DNA of 64,000 nucleotides. Source: Azospirillum sp. GTDB lineage: Bacteria; Pseudomonadota; Alphaproteobacteria; Azospirillales; Azospirillaceae. Within the stretch, counting starts at the first letter, position 1. Each line of letters starts with the position of its first letter. The position numbers and the translations under genes are program-made. The DNA lies in NCBI GenBank assembly GCA_027486405.1, contig JAIXPD010000010.1:94399-158398 (forward strand). The letters are read 5' to 3'. Shown piece after piece: positions 26,029 through 37,476 of this stretch. The notes below the pieces were generated by a model. The model saw nothing but the letters and a program-made list of their open reading frames with translations, was not told the origin of the DNA and searched no databases.

Positions 26029-28275
26029 ATGCGCATCACCATCAAAACCAAAATCATCACCGCGTTCAGCGCCGTGATCCTGCTGTCGGCCATCACCGCC
26101 GGTCTGGCGGTGCAGGGGCTGGGCGAGTTGAGCGACAAGATCGAAGAGCTGGTCAGCCAGTCGGCCCAGCGCGTCAGCCTGGCCCGCCAAATCCCCAAAC
26201 AGGTGTTCCTGATCCAGCGCGAGGAAAAGAACTTCCTGCTGGTCAGCGAGGAGGCCGACATCGACCGCTTCGACAAGGCGCTCCTGACCCAACGGGAGGA
26301 AACCAAGGCGGTTTTCGAACGGCTTCGCAAGGTTGCCGATGCCGAAGGGCAGAAGAAGCTGGCGCAGGTGGAAAGCCTGTTCGCCGACTTCTCATCCGCA
26401 CAGGACAAGGTTCGGGTGATCGGTCGCATTCGCTCCACCAACAAGGGGGCGGAACTGGTCAACGGCGCGGCCAACGAGGCCTTCATTGCCGCCGACGAGG
26501 CGCTGCGCCCGCTGTTGGATCGGGTGGAACGGGGTGGCGACACCTCTGCGGTGCAACTGCGCATCGCCCACGCCATCCGCAAGATGACGACCGACTGGGG
26601 ACAGGCGCGGGTCATCCTGCGCAACAGCCTGCTGGCGTCCGACGACGCCAGCACCGAAGCGGTGCTGAAACCGTTTCCCGCCCTGGTCGACAGCATCCGC
26701 GCCCAGCAGGAAGCCATTCGCAGCCTGTTGACCAACGACGAAGACATTCGCGCCTACGCCCTGTTCCACGACAAATACCGCGCCTTCGAAAAATACCGTG
26801 ACGAGGTCGTCGTGCTGGCCCGCAAGAACACCGAGGTCAAGGCGCTTGCCCTGTCCACTGGCGAGGTGCGCAACGCCGCGATCAAACTGTCGAACACCGC
26901 TGATGAAATGGTGGCTCTGGCCGAAAAGGGCATGGCCGACGACAAGCTGAAGGCAGAGCAGACCTACGCCAACCTGCGCGCCATCCTGATCGCCGCCGTG
27001 ATCGTGTCCTTGCTGTTGGCCATCGTGTCGGGGGGCTACATCGCCATCTCGGTGGCGCGGGGGCTGGCCAAGGCGGTCGAACTGGCCAACGCGGTGGCGA
27101 TTGGCGATCTCGACCAGCGGGTCGATGCGTCCAGCGACGACGAAATTCGCGATCTCATCAACGCCTTGAACAGCATGACCGAAAACCTGCGCAACACCGC
27201 CGCTGTGGCCAATGAAATCGCCCGTGGCAACCTGACGGTGGAGGCGCAACGCCTGTCCGAGCGCGACGCGCTGGGCACCGCGCTGGAAACCATGCTGGAG
27301 AAGCTGCGCACCGTCGTCACCGACGCGTCCAGCGCCGCCGACAACGTCGCGGCGGGCAGCCAGGAATTGTCCGCCAGCTCCGAAGAGCTGTCGCAAGGGG
27401 CGACCGAACAGGCGTCGGCCGCCGAAGAGGCGTCGGCGTCGATGGAGGAAATGGCCGCCAACATCAAGCAGAACGCCGAAAACGCCACCCAGACCGAAAA
27501 GATCGCCCGCCAATCGGCCAAGGACGCCCAGGCGTCGGGCGAAGCGGTGAGCCGCACCGTGCAGGCGATGCAGACCATCGCCGAGAAGATCAGCATCGTG
27601 CAGGAGATCGCCCGCCAAACCGATCTGCTGGCGCTGAACGCCGCCGTCGAGGCCGCCCGCGCCGGGGAGCATGGCAAGGGTTTCGCCGTCGTCGCGTCGG
27701 AAGTGCGCAAGCTGGCCGAACGCAGCCAGGGGGCGGCGGCGGAAATCAGCGCGCTGTCCACCGAATCCACCAAGATCGCGCAGGAGGCCGGGCAGATGCT
27801 GGCCCGTCTGGTTCCCGACATCCGCAAGACCGCCGAACTGGTTGAGGAAATCAGCGCGGCGTGCCGCGAGCAGGACATCGGGGCCGAACAGATCAACCAG
27901 GCCATCCAACAGCTCGACAAGGTGACGCAGCAGAATTCCAGCGCGTCGGAGGAGATGGCCGCGACCTCGGAAGAACTGTCCTCCATGGCGGGGCAGTTGC
28001 AGGAAACGATCTCCTACTTCTCCATCGACCAAACGGAGCATCCGGCTGTCATGGCCGAGGTGGCGGTCGCAGCGCCGGTGCGCCGCGCCCAGCCCCTGGC
28101 CCGCATGACCCCGCCGCCGCCGGTCAAGCGCCCCGCCAGCTTCGTCAAGGCCAAGGCCGGTTCGGCCACGGCGGCACGCCCGGCCAAGCTGAACGGCAAG
28201 GGCAACGGCCCCAAGATCAATCTGGAAGGTGGCAAGGGAGCCGATGAGCTGGACTCCCGCTACACCGAATTCTGA
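26029..28275 (+). CDS. Methyl-accepting chemotaxis protein with helical-bundle sensor and C-terminal YTEF
   Basis: A 748-residue chemoreceptor. First membrane helix near residues 10-30 ([20 protein letters not shown]), then an all-helical periplasmic domain of about 290 residues (4HB/HBM-like, containing [20 protein letters not shown]), second helix [24 protein letters not shown], and a signalling hairpin with [20 protein letters not shown] and [14 protein letters not shown]. The end is a flexible Lys/Gly/Pro linker finishing RYTEF, which fits the aromatic-x-x-aromatic pattern of CheR/CheB-docking pentapeptides. It sits between two cheW genes and is surely the cluster's dedicated receptor. 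Confidence 0.95.
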   Translation: MRITIKTKIITAFSAVILLSAITAGLAVQGLGELSDKIEELVSQSAQRVSLARQIPKQVFLIQREEKNFLLVSEEADIDRFDKALLTQREETKAVFERLRKVADAEGQKKLAQVESLFADFSSAQDKVRVIGRIRSTNKGAELVNGAANEAFIAADEALRPLLDRVERGGDTSAVQLRIAHAIRKMTTDWGQARVILRNSLLASDDASTEAVLKPFPALVDSIRAQQEAIRSLLTNDEDIRAYALFHDKYRAFEKYRDEVVVLARKNTEVKALALSTGEVRNAAIKLSNTADEMVALAEKGMADDKLKAEQTYANLRAILIAAVIVSLLLAIVSGGYIAISVARGLAKAVELANAVAIGDLDQRVDASSDDEIRDLINALNSMTENLRNTAAVANEIARGNLTVEAQRLSERDALGTALETMLEKLRTVVTDASSAADNVAAGSQELSASSEELSQGATEQASAAEEASASMEEMAANIKQNAENATQTEKIARQSAKDAQASGEAVSRTVQAMQTIAEKISIVQEIARQTDLLALNAAVEAARAGEHGKGFAVVASEVRKLAERSQGAAAEISALSTESTKIAQEAGQMLARLVPDIRKTAELVEEISAACREQDIGAEQINQAIQQLDKVTQQNSSASEEMAATSEELSSMAGQLQETISYFSIDQTEHPAVMAEVAVAAPVRRAQPLARMTPPPPVKRPASFVKAKAGSATAARPAKLNGKGNGPKINLEGGKGADELDSRYTEF

Positions 28276-28366
28276 TCGGTCGGTCCACGTCCTGGGCGTT
28301 GGGGTCCCCCCCGCCGCCCGGGACGAGGCACCGTCCCTGTACCGCCCCCGTTTCCGGGAATGCCCC

Positions 28367-28861
28367 ATGACCCGCCCCACCCCACCACGTGAACCGACCC
28401 AATACGTGACCATCGGGATCGACCGCGAAATCTTCGCGATCGAGGTTGGGAACGTCCGCGAGATCCTGGATCTGCAACCGATCGCCCGGCTGCCGCACGC
28501 CCCGGCCTTTCTGGTCGGCATGATCGACGTGCGCGGCCAGGGTGTCCCCACCATCGACCTGCGGCTGAAGCTGGGTCTTCCCCCCACCCCGGCCACCGAA
28601 CACACGCGCATCCTGGTGTTGGATGTCCCCGTCGACGGGACCCCGCTGACCATCGGCGTCATCGCCGACCGGGTGATCGAGGTGACGGCCCTGTCCGACC
28701 AGGCCCTGGAAGCGCCGCCGCGTGTGGGCGGGCGCTGGCGGTCCGATTGCATCCAGGCGATTGGCCGGGCCAACGGCGGTTTCGTCATCGTCTTCGACGT
28801 CGTCCGCCTGTTTTCCACCGACGCCGCCGTGCTGTTGTCCCAACCCGACGAGGCCGCATGA
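28367..28861 (+). CDS. cheW: Chemotaxis coupling protein CheW (second)
   Basis: A second CheW-fold protein of 164 aa: QYVTIGIDREIFAIEVGNVREI, then MIDVRGQGVPTIDLRLKLGL. The frame is open upstream to 28229, but that part has no CheW homology, so ATG 28367 is taken. It overlaps cheR by four bases. Two CheW proteins in one cluster may couple different receptor types (membrane and soluble) to the same CheA, which is an inference from gene order. Confidence 0.92.
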   Translation: MTRPTPPREPTQYVTIGIDREIFAIEVGNVREILDLQPIARLPHAPAFLVGMIDVRGQGVPTIDLRLKLGLPPTPATEHTRILVLDVPVDGTPLTIGVIADRVIEVTALSDQALEAPPRVGGRWRSDCIQAIGRANGGFVIVFDVVRLFSTDAAVLLSQPDEAA

Positions 28862-29724
28862 CCGAACCGTCCACCAACCGCGTCATCAACGACAGCCTGA
28901 GCGCGCAGGATTTCAACCGTCTGGGGGCGATCATCCAGCAGCATTGCGGCATCCGCATGCCGCCGACCAAGCGCACCATGGTGGAAGGCCGCCTGCGCCG
29001 CCGGGTGCGCGCGCTGAAACTGGCCAGCATGCATGATTACTGCCGCTATGTGCTGGACGGCGGGGCGCTGGACAGCGAGCTGGTCAACCTGATCGACGCC
29101 GTCACCACCAACAAGACCGATTTTTTCCGGGAAATCGAGCATTTCCGCTTTCTGTCCGAACGCGGTCTCGCCCATTTGGTCGGTCTGCCGCACCATCCCG
29201 GCCGCGACCGCCCGCTGAAATGCTGGAGTGCCGCCTGTTCGACCGGGGCGGAACCCTACACCCTGTCGATGCTGCTGCACGAGCACGCCCGCCGCCAGCC
29301 ACCCTTCCGCTTCGACATCATCGCCACCGACATCTGTACCGAGGTGCTGGCCACGGCGAAGCTGGGCATCTACCCCGCCGACATGGCGGGCATGATCCCG
29401 CGCGATTACGCGATGCGCTACGTCCGCCGGTCGCACGACCGGGACAACCCGACCATCCGCCTCATCCCCCAAATCCGCCAGTCGGTGCGCTTCGGTCATC
29501 TGAACCTGATGGATCCCTCCTATCCGGTTGCCACCGACATGGACATGATCTTCTTCCGCAACATCCTGATTTATTTCGACAAGCCGACGCAGAAGGCGGT
29601 TCTGCACCGGCTGTGTCACCACCTGCGTCCGGGCGGATACCTGTTCGTCGGCCACAGCGAGACCATCGCGAACATGGATCTGCCGCTGACGCAGGTCGCC
29701 TCGGCCATTTTCATGCGGAGCTGA
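28858..29724 (+). CDS. cheR: Chemotaxis protein methyltransferase CheR
   Basis: A 288-residue S-adenosylmethionine-dependent methyltransferase that methylates glutamates on chemoreceptors. The N-terminal helical domain has the substrate-recognition region, the segment TTNKTDFFREIEHF is the family hallmark, and the SAM site is in KCWSAACSTGAEPYTLSML. Later motifs are DIICTEV-like IIATDICTEVLA and MDMIFFRNILIYFD. Start ATG 28858 overlaps the cheW stop. Three bases separate it from cheB. Confidence 0.96.
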   Translation: MTEPSTNRVINDSLSAQDFNRLGAIIQQHCGIRMPPTKRTMVEGRLRRRVRALKLASMHDYCRYVLDGGALDSELVNLIDAVTTNKTDFFREIEHFRFLSERGLAHLVGLPHHPGRDRPLKCWSAACSTGAEPYTLSMLLHEHARRQPPFRFDIIATDICTEVLATAKLGIYPADMAGMIPRDYAMRYVRRSHDRDNPTIRLIPQIRQSVRFGHLNLMDPSYPVATDMDMIFFRNILIYFDKPTQKAVLHRLCHHLRPGGYLFVGHSETIANMDLPLTQVASAIFMRS

Positions 29725-30843
<1,119 letters not shown>

Positions 30844-30875
30844 CGCGCCCCAGTGACACGACGGAGAATCCCGCG

Positions 30876-32669
30876 ATGGATGGATCCCCTTGGGCCAACG
30901 GAACAACGGCGGTGACGATTCCGGCGGACACCGCCGCCACCCTGCGGGCGCTGTCCGACGGGTTGGCGCGCGCCGCCGCCCCGATCGAGGGGGCGTTCGC
31001 AGCGGTCGGCGGCGATCTGGGAAACGCCCTGACGGTGATCGACGGCGTCGGCGGGGATTTCCAAACCCTGTCCGCCGCGCTGGACAACCCCGATGGGGTG
31101 AGCGCGGTGACAACGCTGACCCAGGCCCGCAAAGACACCATGGCGCTGGCGGCGAACACGCAGGCCATGATGGATCTGCTGACCGGGTTGGATCAGGGCA
31201 GTTCGGCGTTGGCGCAGCGGCTGGCCACCCTGACCAGCGTCATCGGCGAAATCACCGCGCTGGCCATCAACGCCAAGGTCCAGGCCGCGCAAATCCGCGC
31301 CGCCAACGTTGATTTCAGCGTGTTCAGCACCGAAATCGACCGGCTGCACGGGTTGGCGAACAGCACCACCCAGCAGGCCAGCGAGCGGCTGACCGGGTTG
31401 CGCGCCGCCATCGCCACCGCCCACCAGACCGCCGCGCGCTTCCAGGCCGAGAATGTGCGGGCGCTGGACGCCATCGCGGCGGAGCTGAACGCCAGCCTGA
31501 ACGATCTGTCCGCCCGACGGACGGCGGCGCGCGCGGCGACCCGGGCCTTTGCCGACCGCGTGGCCGACATCCGGGCGCGGACCGGCCACTGCATCATCGG
31601 CCTTCAGGCGGGCGACATGACCCGCCAGCGGTTGGAACACATTCGCCATGCACTGGATCTGTTGATCGGCATGCTGGCTCCAGCCTCCGGCGGCGTCGCG
31701 CAGGGGCAGGATTGGTTGACCGCGCTTGCCGAGGATCGCAAGGCCGCGCTGCTGTCGGCCGTGTGCGACCTCCAGGCCCGCCAATTCACCCGCACGCGCC
31801 AGGATTTCTCCCATCAGGTCCAGACGCTGCAAGACCATCTCCGCGCCTTGGCGCGCGACGCGGACGCCATCGCCAGCGACGCCCGGCGCTTGTTTCACGA
31901 CGACGACGACCGCGACCGCTCCTTTGTCGGCGCGGTGGCCGCCGATGTTGATCGCGCCATCGCCCTGCTCGCCCAATACCGGGAGGCCGACTCGCGCATC
32001 CGCGAACAGATCGTTCAGGTGTCCGACGGCTTCGCCGCGATGCGGCGCAACGTCACCGCGATCACCTCCATCGATGCCGACATGCGGATCATGGGGTTGA
32101 ACACCACCTTCAAATGCACCCGCCTGGGCGACGCCGGGAAGGCGTTGGGGGTGGTGGCGCAGGAGCTGCGCGCGTGCAGCCGTCGCACGGAGGAAGCCTC
32201 CCGCTCCATCGCCGCCGCGATTGGCGACGCGACCGCGCGCGCCGCCGCGCTCAACACCCAATCGGACCGCGACCACCAGACCGCCGCCGCGCTGACCACC
32301 GGCATGTCGGTGTCGATGACCGCCCTCAAGGGGCTGGAACAGGAGCAGGACCGCGCCTTGTCGGGCCTGACCGCCCATTGCGCGCGCGCCGCCAGCCTGT
32401 TGCGCGGCTGCGTGGACCGCCTCTCGCTCGACACCCGGCTGGACACGGCGACGGCGGCGGTGACGGATGGGTTGGCCCGCATGAGCGCCCTGGTCCCCGA
32501 CCACAGCGCCACCGACCATGTGCGCGAGGACGTGCTGCGGCTGTTGGCGGGCAAATACACCATGGCCAGCGAACGCATCGTCCACGACCTGTTCGCCGCC
32601 ACCGACGGGTTGACCCCAACCGCAGAGCCGGAGGCGGAGGGCGGCGGCGGCGACATCGATTTCTTCTGA
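30876..32669 (+). CDS. Soluble MCP-like protein with two degenerate receptor tips
   Basis: A 597-residue, mostly helical protein with no membrane segment or signal peptide. Two regions resemble chemoreceptor hairpin tips: residues about 122-160 (EITALAINAKVQAAQIRAAN, then DFSVFSTEIDRLHGLA) and about 395-435 (MRIMGLNTTFKCTRLGDAGK, then ALGVVAQELRACS). Both keep the spacing of the receptor tip but replace the EAARAGE core, so coupling to CheA/CheW may be altered. In between is a MTRQRLEHIRHALDLL stretch. GGAG before ATG 30876 supports this start; a GTG at 30840 overlapping the cheB stop is possible. Last gene of the chemotaxis operon. Confidence 0.75.
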   Translation: MDGSPWANGTTAVTIPADTAATLRALSDGLARAAAPIEGAFAAVGGDLGNALTVIDGVGGDFQTLSAALDNPDGVSAVTTLTQARKDTMALAANTQAMMDLLTGLDQGSSALAQRLATLTSVIGEITALAINAKVQAAQIRAANVDFSVFSTEIDRLHGLANSTTQQASERLTGLRAAIATAHQTAARFQAENVRALDAIAAELNASLNDLSARRTAARAATRAFADRVADIRARTGHCIIGLQAGDMTRQRLEHIRHALDLLIGMLAPASGGVAQGQDWLTALAEDRKAALLSAVCDLQARQFTRTRQDFSHQVQTLQDHLRALARDADAIASDARRLFHDDDDRDRSFVGAVAADVDRAIALLAQYREADSRIREQIVQVSDGFAAMRRNVTAITSIDADMRIMGLNTTFKCTRLGDAGKALGVVAQELRACSRRTEEASRSIAAAIGDATARAAALNTQSDRDHQTAAALTTGMSVSMTALKGLEQEQDRALSGLTAHCARAASLLRGCVDRLSLDTRLDTATAAVTDGLARMSALVPDHSATDHVREDVLRLLAGKYTMASERIVHDLFAATDGLTPTAEPEAEGGGGDIDFF

Positions 32670-32710
32670 CGACCTCTTTTGACGGCGGCGTCTGACGATG
32701 GGCGAGCCGG

Positions 32711-34402
32711 TCAGGCCGCGCTGAGTGCGGTCAGGAAGCGGTCGGCCTCGTCCCGCAGATTGTCGGCCTGTTCCGCCAAGGTCCTCGACACCGTCAGCAG
32801 GGCGTGCGCGGCCGTGCCGGTGTTGCCCGCCGCGTCGGTCACACCGTGAATCGTTGCGGAGATTTCCTCGGTCCCCCGGGCCGCCTGCTGGGCGCTGCGG
32901 GAGATTTCGTCCGTGGCGGCCACCTGTTGCTGAACGGCGGCGGAGATGTCCGACGCCACCCCGTCGATCCGGCCGATGGCGACGGCGATGTCGCGCACGG
33001 CGGACACGGCGGCACTGGTCGTGCCCTGAATGCCGGTGATCTGGATGGAAATGTCTTCCGTGGCCTTTGCGGTCTGGTTGGCCAGATGCTTCACCTCGTT
33101 CGCCACCACGGCAAAGCCCTTGCCCGCCTCCCCAGCCCGCGCCGCCTCGATGGTGGCGTTGAGCGCCAGCAGGTTGGTTTGGCTGGCGATGCTGTTGATG
33201 AGCTGCACCACGTCGCCCACCTTTTGCGCCGACGCGACCAGTCCATCGATCACCGCGCCGGTTCGCCCCGCCTGGTCCACCGCCTGCCCGGCCAGCGAGG
33301 AGGCATCGGCCACCTGCCCGCCGATGCTGCGGGTGGCCCCGGCCATTTCATCGGTGGCGGCGGCCACCGTTTGCATGCTGGCGTTCGCGTGCTGGGCCGC
33401 TGCCGACACCGCGCCGCTCTGCTGCCGGGTCTGCTGCGCCGCGCTGGAGAGCGAGGCGGCGTTGCTCTGAAGCAATCCGGCGGAGGTGGTGAGCGCCGTC
33501 ACCTCGCGGGTGATGACCGCCTTGAAATCGCGCACCAGCGCCGAGACCGTTTCGCTGTGCGATTGCTTGGCGGCGGCCTCGGCCCGTTGCGCCTCCTCCA
33601 ATTCGTGGTTGCGCCGCATGTTGTCGCGGAACACCGTCAACGTCCGGGCCATGTCGCCCAACTCGTCGCGCCGCTCCGTTCCGCTGACAACCACCGACAG
33701 GTCGGCGGCGGCCAGCGTTTGCATGGCGCGGGTCAACAGCCGGGCCGGAGCCGTGATGGTCCGCGCCCCGATGATGTGGGCGACCACCGCCCCCGCCAAC
33801 ACGCCAAAGCCGACCAGAAGGATCAAGGCCGGTTGCCAGGTCTGGTGAAAGGCCGCGAGTTCCCGTTGGGCGGCGGTCAAGCGGTCCTGCCGCAATTGCC
33901 GCATGGCCTGGATGTGGGCGTTCAACGCCTTGCGGTTCTCGCGGTTGGCCTCGTTGTCGCCAAACGCCCGCGCCTTGGCGAGCGTCTCCTCATAGGCCAG
34001 ACGCACCAGTTCGCGGCGAAAGGCGATGAATTGGTCAATCGCCGCCCCCACCTCGCGGTGAAAGGCCGGACGGTCCGCCTCCGGCGTCAGGTCAGCCCAC
34101 CGGTCGGCCGTCATCTTCAGCTCCGACAACCGCATCAGCAACGGATCCCCGAATTTCCGGGCCTCTCCGGTCGAGGACGACATGTAGATGCCGCGTGACT
34201 CCATGACCACCGCGTTGACCAGACCGTTGGCCTGTTCCGCCGCCAGGGCGCGCAGGCCCGCGTTCCCCATGTCGTCGGCGCGCTGCCGGAACAGGGTCAG
34301 CGACCATGCGCCGGCGGCCCCGACCGCCGCCATCACCATGGCCATCACCAGCACGATGAGGGAGATCCGCGTTCCAATCTTCATCCGGTCAAGCAGCGCC
34401 AT
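32711..34402 (-). CDS. Methyl-accepting chemotaxis protein with short helical sensor
   Basis: A 563-residue membrane chemoreceptor. First helix about residues 15-37 ([20 protein letters not shown]), a periplasmic helical domain of about 150 residues, second helix [20 protein letters not shown], a HAMP domain, and a signalling hairpin with [20 protein letters not shown] and [16 protein letters not shown]. The C-terminus has no docking pentapeptide. ATG 34402 follows GGGGAAAG at good spacing; the open frame upstream adds 20 non-receptor residues. It is convergent with the chemotaxis operon (41-base gap). Confidence 0.94.
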   Translation of the reverse strand: MALLDRMKIGTRISLIVLVMAMVMAAVGAAGAWSLTLFRQRADDMGNAGLRALAAEQANGLVNAVVMESRGIYMSSSTGEARKFGDPLLMRLSELKMTADRWADLTPEADRPAFHREVGAAIDQFIAFRRELVRLAYEETLAKARAFGDNEANRENRKALNAHIQAMRQLRQDRLTAAQRELAAFHQTWQPALILLVGFGVLAGAVVAHIIGARTITAPARLLTRAMQTLAAADLSVVVSGTERRDELGDMARTLTVFRDNMRRNHELEEAQRAEAAAKQSHSETVSALVRDFKAVITREVTALTTSAGLLQSNAASLSSAAQQTRQQSGAVSAAAQHANASMQTVAAATDEMAGATRSIGGQVADASSLAGQAVDQAGRTGAVIDGLVASAQKVGDVVQLINSIASQTNLLALNATIEAARAGEAGKGFAVVANEVKHLANQTAKATEDISIQITGIQGTTSAAVSAVRDIAVAIGRIDGVASDISAAVQQQVAATDEISRSAQQAARGTEEISATIHGVTDAAGNTGTAAHALLTVSRTLAEQADNLRDEADRFLTALSAA

Positions 34403-34834
34403 GCCAGTCTTTCCCCTTCGGCGGTTGCGCGTGAATGGCGTCTTCACAATGCACCGCAACAAAAGCAGGTGATGGTTCCAATTTCAATTCCGATTTGGAT
34501 TAAAATTGTCGCACCGATCCACTTTTGCCTGTATTCGGGAGTCTCGGGCTGCTGGCCAACGGCGGTGGAACAGCGCGTCCCCATCAGCGGGGGCAGTTGT
34601 GCAAAGCGCCGCCGAACTCATCAACAATCACGACGGCGATCATCCGCCCAAACCTCCACCCCTTGCCCACCGGCGTGGTGGTAAAAAGGGGGGCGGAAAG
34701 CCGTGCGGCCATACTCGGTAAAAACAGGGGGCGCAGGAGGATGGCGGCAGTCAAAGACCACCGCCATCAACACCATGATCACCACCATGATCACCGTCGA
34801 TCCCAGGACTGGAACGGACGGTCACATCACCCTG
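34403..34834. other. Gap of 432 bases without a gene
   Basis: No convincing coding sequence. The part next to the MCP start (34470-34530) is AT-rich and probably holds its promoter on the minus strand. An inverted repeat GATGGCGG (34740-34747) with CCGCCATC (34761-34768), followed about 13 bases later on the minus strand by TTTTT, could terminate the response-regulator gene that ends at 34835. A short direct repeat of CATGATCACC lies near 34775-34795. Confidence 0.4.
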
Positions 34835-36058
34835 TCAGCCCTCGACCCGGGACAGGGCCAGCACGCTTCGGTCAACAGTCGGCACGGCGGCGAAACCGGC
34901 CACCTCCTTGCGCAGGGACGCCACGAGTTGCGTGGGCAGCGCCCCCGCCAACGCGTCCAGGGTCTTCCGCAAACGCTGCTCTCCCAGGCGGTTGGCCGCC
35001 GCGTCGGTGGTATCGGCAAACCCATCGGTGAGCGCGACCAAAACCTCACGCTTTTCCAACGTCACGCTGTGCGTGGTGTAGACCGCCTCCGCGTACAGAC
35101 CAAGGGAGCGCCCGGACGGTGCGGCGACGGGGGTCACGCCCCGCGCCGGTCCAACCGCCAGAATCTCCGCAAAATTGGCGTTGGCAAGACGGGCCACACC
35201 GGTCTGCGGATCGAAAAGGCCGAACACCGCCGCCGCGCTGGTGCGCGCGCGCCCGTCTTCCGGCGCATCCTCCGGCAGTCCGGCGCAGAAGGTGGCGTTG
35301 ACCCGCTGGAGGATCAGGGCGGGGTCGAGATCCCCTTGCCCGTGGATGGCGTGATCGACCGCCTGCCGCAGCAGCGTGAGCAAGCGCGCCGCCGCCAGCG
35401 GAGCCGCCAGCCCCTCCCCCGTCGCGGTCCCCGCCACGAAAGCGACCACGCCAGCGTTTGGCCCGGTGTTGGGAACAGCGAACAGATCGACAAAATCGCC
35501 CCCGGCGACCGGTCCTGGATCATAACCGATGGTGCCATGGACCGGGAACGACGCCCCCGGCGACGGCAGAACCGGAGCGGTCATGGTCTGGAGCAGCCGA
35601 CGCGCAGCCTCCTGTTCCCGTTCCGTCTGGGCGGCGATGGCCTTGACCTGCCGCCGCAGCCGGTAGCGCTCCAAGCAATCGTTGACCCGTCCTTCCAAAA
35701 GGCGGGCGTTGAACGGCTTGGGCAGATAGTCTTCCGCCCCGAGATCGAGACAGAGAACCGTCTCTTCCATGTTGGTCAGGGAGGAAATGACCACGACCGG
35801 CGTGTCGGTGAGATGCCCTTCCTTCTTCAGGCGGCGCAACACCTCGGTGCCGCTGATGCGCGGCAGGTTCAGATCGAGAAGGACAAGATCGAACGGTGTC
35901 GTCTTCGCCAGATCCAGGGCCTGACGACCGTCCGAGGCCACCGTCACATTGGCGAATCCGGCCTTGCCCAGATACAGCGCGATCAACTCCTGACTGAACT
36001 GGTCGTCCTCAACCAAAAGCAGATGCTCAGAGCGCAAAGCAGCGACAGGTTGAGTCAT
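34835..36058 (-). CDS. Response regulator with degenerate PP2C/SpoIIE-type phosphatase domain
   Basis: A 407-residue cytoplasmic protein. Receiver domain with VEDDQFSQ, phospho-acceptor Asp in DLVLLDLNLPRISG and YLPKPF, then a coiled linker (about 125-165) and a RsbU/SpoIIE-like domain. The first metal motif is kept (VAGGDFVDLF) and LTDGFAD is present, but the central GDVSGKG-type motif reads GTATGEGLAAP, lacking its Asp, and the final DD pair reads VDRS. It may therefore be an inactive or altered phosphatase that works by binding, e.g. to a STAS partner. ACGGAG precedes ATG 36058. It is on the same strand as the MCP downstream but 432 bases away. Confidence 0.85.
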   Translation of the reverse strand: MTQPVAALRSEHLLLVEDDQFSQELIALYLGKAGFANVTVASDGRQALDLAKTTPFDLVLLDLNLPRISGTEVLRRLKKEGHLTDTPVVVISSLTNMEETVLCLDLGAEDYLPKPFNARLLEGRVNDCLERYRLRRQVKAIAAQTEREQEAARRLLQTMTAPVLPSPGASFPVHGTIGYDPGPVAGGDFVDLFAVPNTGPNAGVVAFVAGTATGEGLAAPLAAARLLTLLRQAVDHAIHGQGDLDPALILQRVNATFCAGLPEDAPEDGRARTSAAAVFGLFDPQTGVARLANANFAEILAVGPARGVTPVAAPSGRSLGLYAEAVYTTHSVTLEKREVLVALTDGFADTTDAAANRLGEQRLRKTLDALAGALPTQLVASLRKEVAGFAAVPTVDRSVLALSRVEG

Positions 36059-36262
36059 GACGTTTGAAACTCCGTCTTTCGTCCGTCGGGAGTCAGGCCC
36101 GACCATCATTGCAATCAAAAATTACATCGCGACGCTCAAGGCGCTTGCCCCCCAAACAAGGCCGACCGCAAACCAGAAGGCGCTTGCGGTCGAAGCCCAT
36201 CCGAGGGGGGCGAGACTCCTCACACCCAAGCCGTCACCAGCCCATCACCGGGCCGACCCGCG

Positions 36263-37264
36263 TTACGGGTTGACGACCGCTTCCGCCGGAACGCTGACTT
36301 TGCGCAGCTCCGCCGTGGACTTGGACACGATCAGCTTGGAGGCCGGCAGGATCACCGGCATCTTGCGGGCATCCTCGCCCTTCAGCACCTTGGCGATCAT
36401 TTCGGCGGCGGTGCCGCCCATGTCTTCCACCGTCGGGGTGAAGGCGGCCAGCCACTTGTTCAAGACAAAGGTCTGGGTGCCGCCGAACAGATTGACGCGA
36501 TCCCCAACGGCCTTCTGAATGTCGCCGGACTTCGATCCCAGATAGCTGTCGGCACCGGCGTACACGGCGTCCACCGCCAGCTTGCCGGATTTGATCTCGG
36601 CCAGCACCTCGTCCAGGGCGTCGGTGTCAGGGGCCACGCGACGGGAAATCAGCTCGATCCCGTTCTTGTTGGTCCAGTCCGTCACCTGCGCCTCGATGAT
36701 CTTGGCGTTCGGTTCGCGGGCGTTGAACAGCACCAGCAGCTTCTTGAACGGGGCCAGCTTGTTGAACGCCGACAATTGCTGATCCATCGGCACGCCGTTG
36801 GTCACACCGGTGGTGTTGACGCCCGGCGCGTCCATCGCCTTCACCAGCTTGCCGCCCACCGGATCGAACACGATGTTGAAGACGATCGGAATGCGATCCT
36901 GGATGACCTGTTGGGCGACCTGCGTCGTCGTGGTTCCGAACGAATAGGCGATGTCGAACTTCTTGGCCGCGATGTCATCCTCCAGCGCGCGCAGACGGCC
37001 CGCCATGATGCCACGGTCCTGATTGCCGACCACTTCGGTGTATTTGGCCTGAACACCCAGGGCTGCCAGTTTCTCCTTGAGCGCGACTTCCGGCTCCGTG
37101 ATGCCACGCCACAAAATCAACAGGATGTTCTTTTCCTGTGCTGCCGCCGGGGTGGCGGCCATTGCCACCATTGCAAGCGAAAGCGCGGCAAGAAATGACT
37201 TGATGGACCAACGGATTGATACCCGAACAGATCCCGTGCCAATCCGGATGGACTTCGACTTCAT
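36263..37264 (-). CDS. ABC_sub_bind (TrpX/DUF534) family periplasmic binding protein
   Basis: A 333-residue periplasmic protein with a signal peptide (MKSKSIRI...SFLAALSLAMVAMAATPAAA, cleavage before QEKN). The body matches the ABC_sub_bind family of two-lobed binding proteins: NILLILWRGITEPE, FGTTTTQVAQQVIQDRIPIV with VFDPVGGKLV, TGVTNGVPMDQQL and DAVYAGADSYL. Members act with ABC permeases (TrpXYW) or with signalling proteins; no permease or ATPase is adjacent. Start ATG 37264 follows GAGGAAA. Divergent from the esterase operon that ends in a hybrid histidine kinase, so it may feed that sensor (inference). The upstream frame to 37300 is not needed. Confidence 0.88.
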   Translation of the reverse strand: MKSKSIRIGTGSVRVSIRWSIKSFLAALSLAMVAMAATPAAAQEKNILLILWRGITEPEVALKEKLAALGVQAKYTEVVGNQDRGIMAGRLRALEDDIAAKKFDIAYSFGTTTTQVAQQVIQDRIPIVFNIVFDPVGGKLVKAMDAPGVNTTGVTNGVPMDQQLSAFNKLAPFKKLLVLFNAREPNAKIIEAQVTDWTNKNGIELISRRVAPDTDALDEVLAEIKSGKLAVDAVYAGADSYLGSKSGDIQKAVGDRVNLFGGTQTFVLNKWLAAFTPTVEDMGGTAAEMIAKVLKGEDARKMPVILPASKLIVSKSTAELRKVSVPAEAVVNP

Positions 37265-37476
37265 TGGCAATTTCCTCAGCTCTGCGGCGGCCCAAAGCAC
37301 CCGCGTCAGTGGATACGGAATTTAGATTGATTGAAGCTTGCGAGCAATTGACAATTTTGCCATCCTTGATGGAGGAGCAATCCCTGATATGACATCATGT
37401 TGCGAAAAATTTGATAAAATTATTCTCGTAACAGATGTGCAACAGAATCGGCAATTCCAGAGGCCAACGAAACACC
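37265..37476. promoter_or_regulatory. AT-rich divergent promoter region
   Basis: A 212-base stretch between the divergent binding-protein and esterase genes, clearly more AT-rich than its surroundings. It has a TTGACA hexamer at 37348-37353 and TTGATAAAATTATTC near 37410 that could serve the rightward operon. Individual promoter elements cannot be assigned with confidence. Confidence 0.4.
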
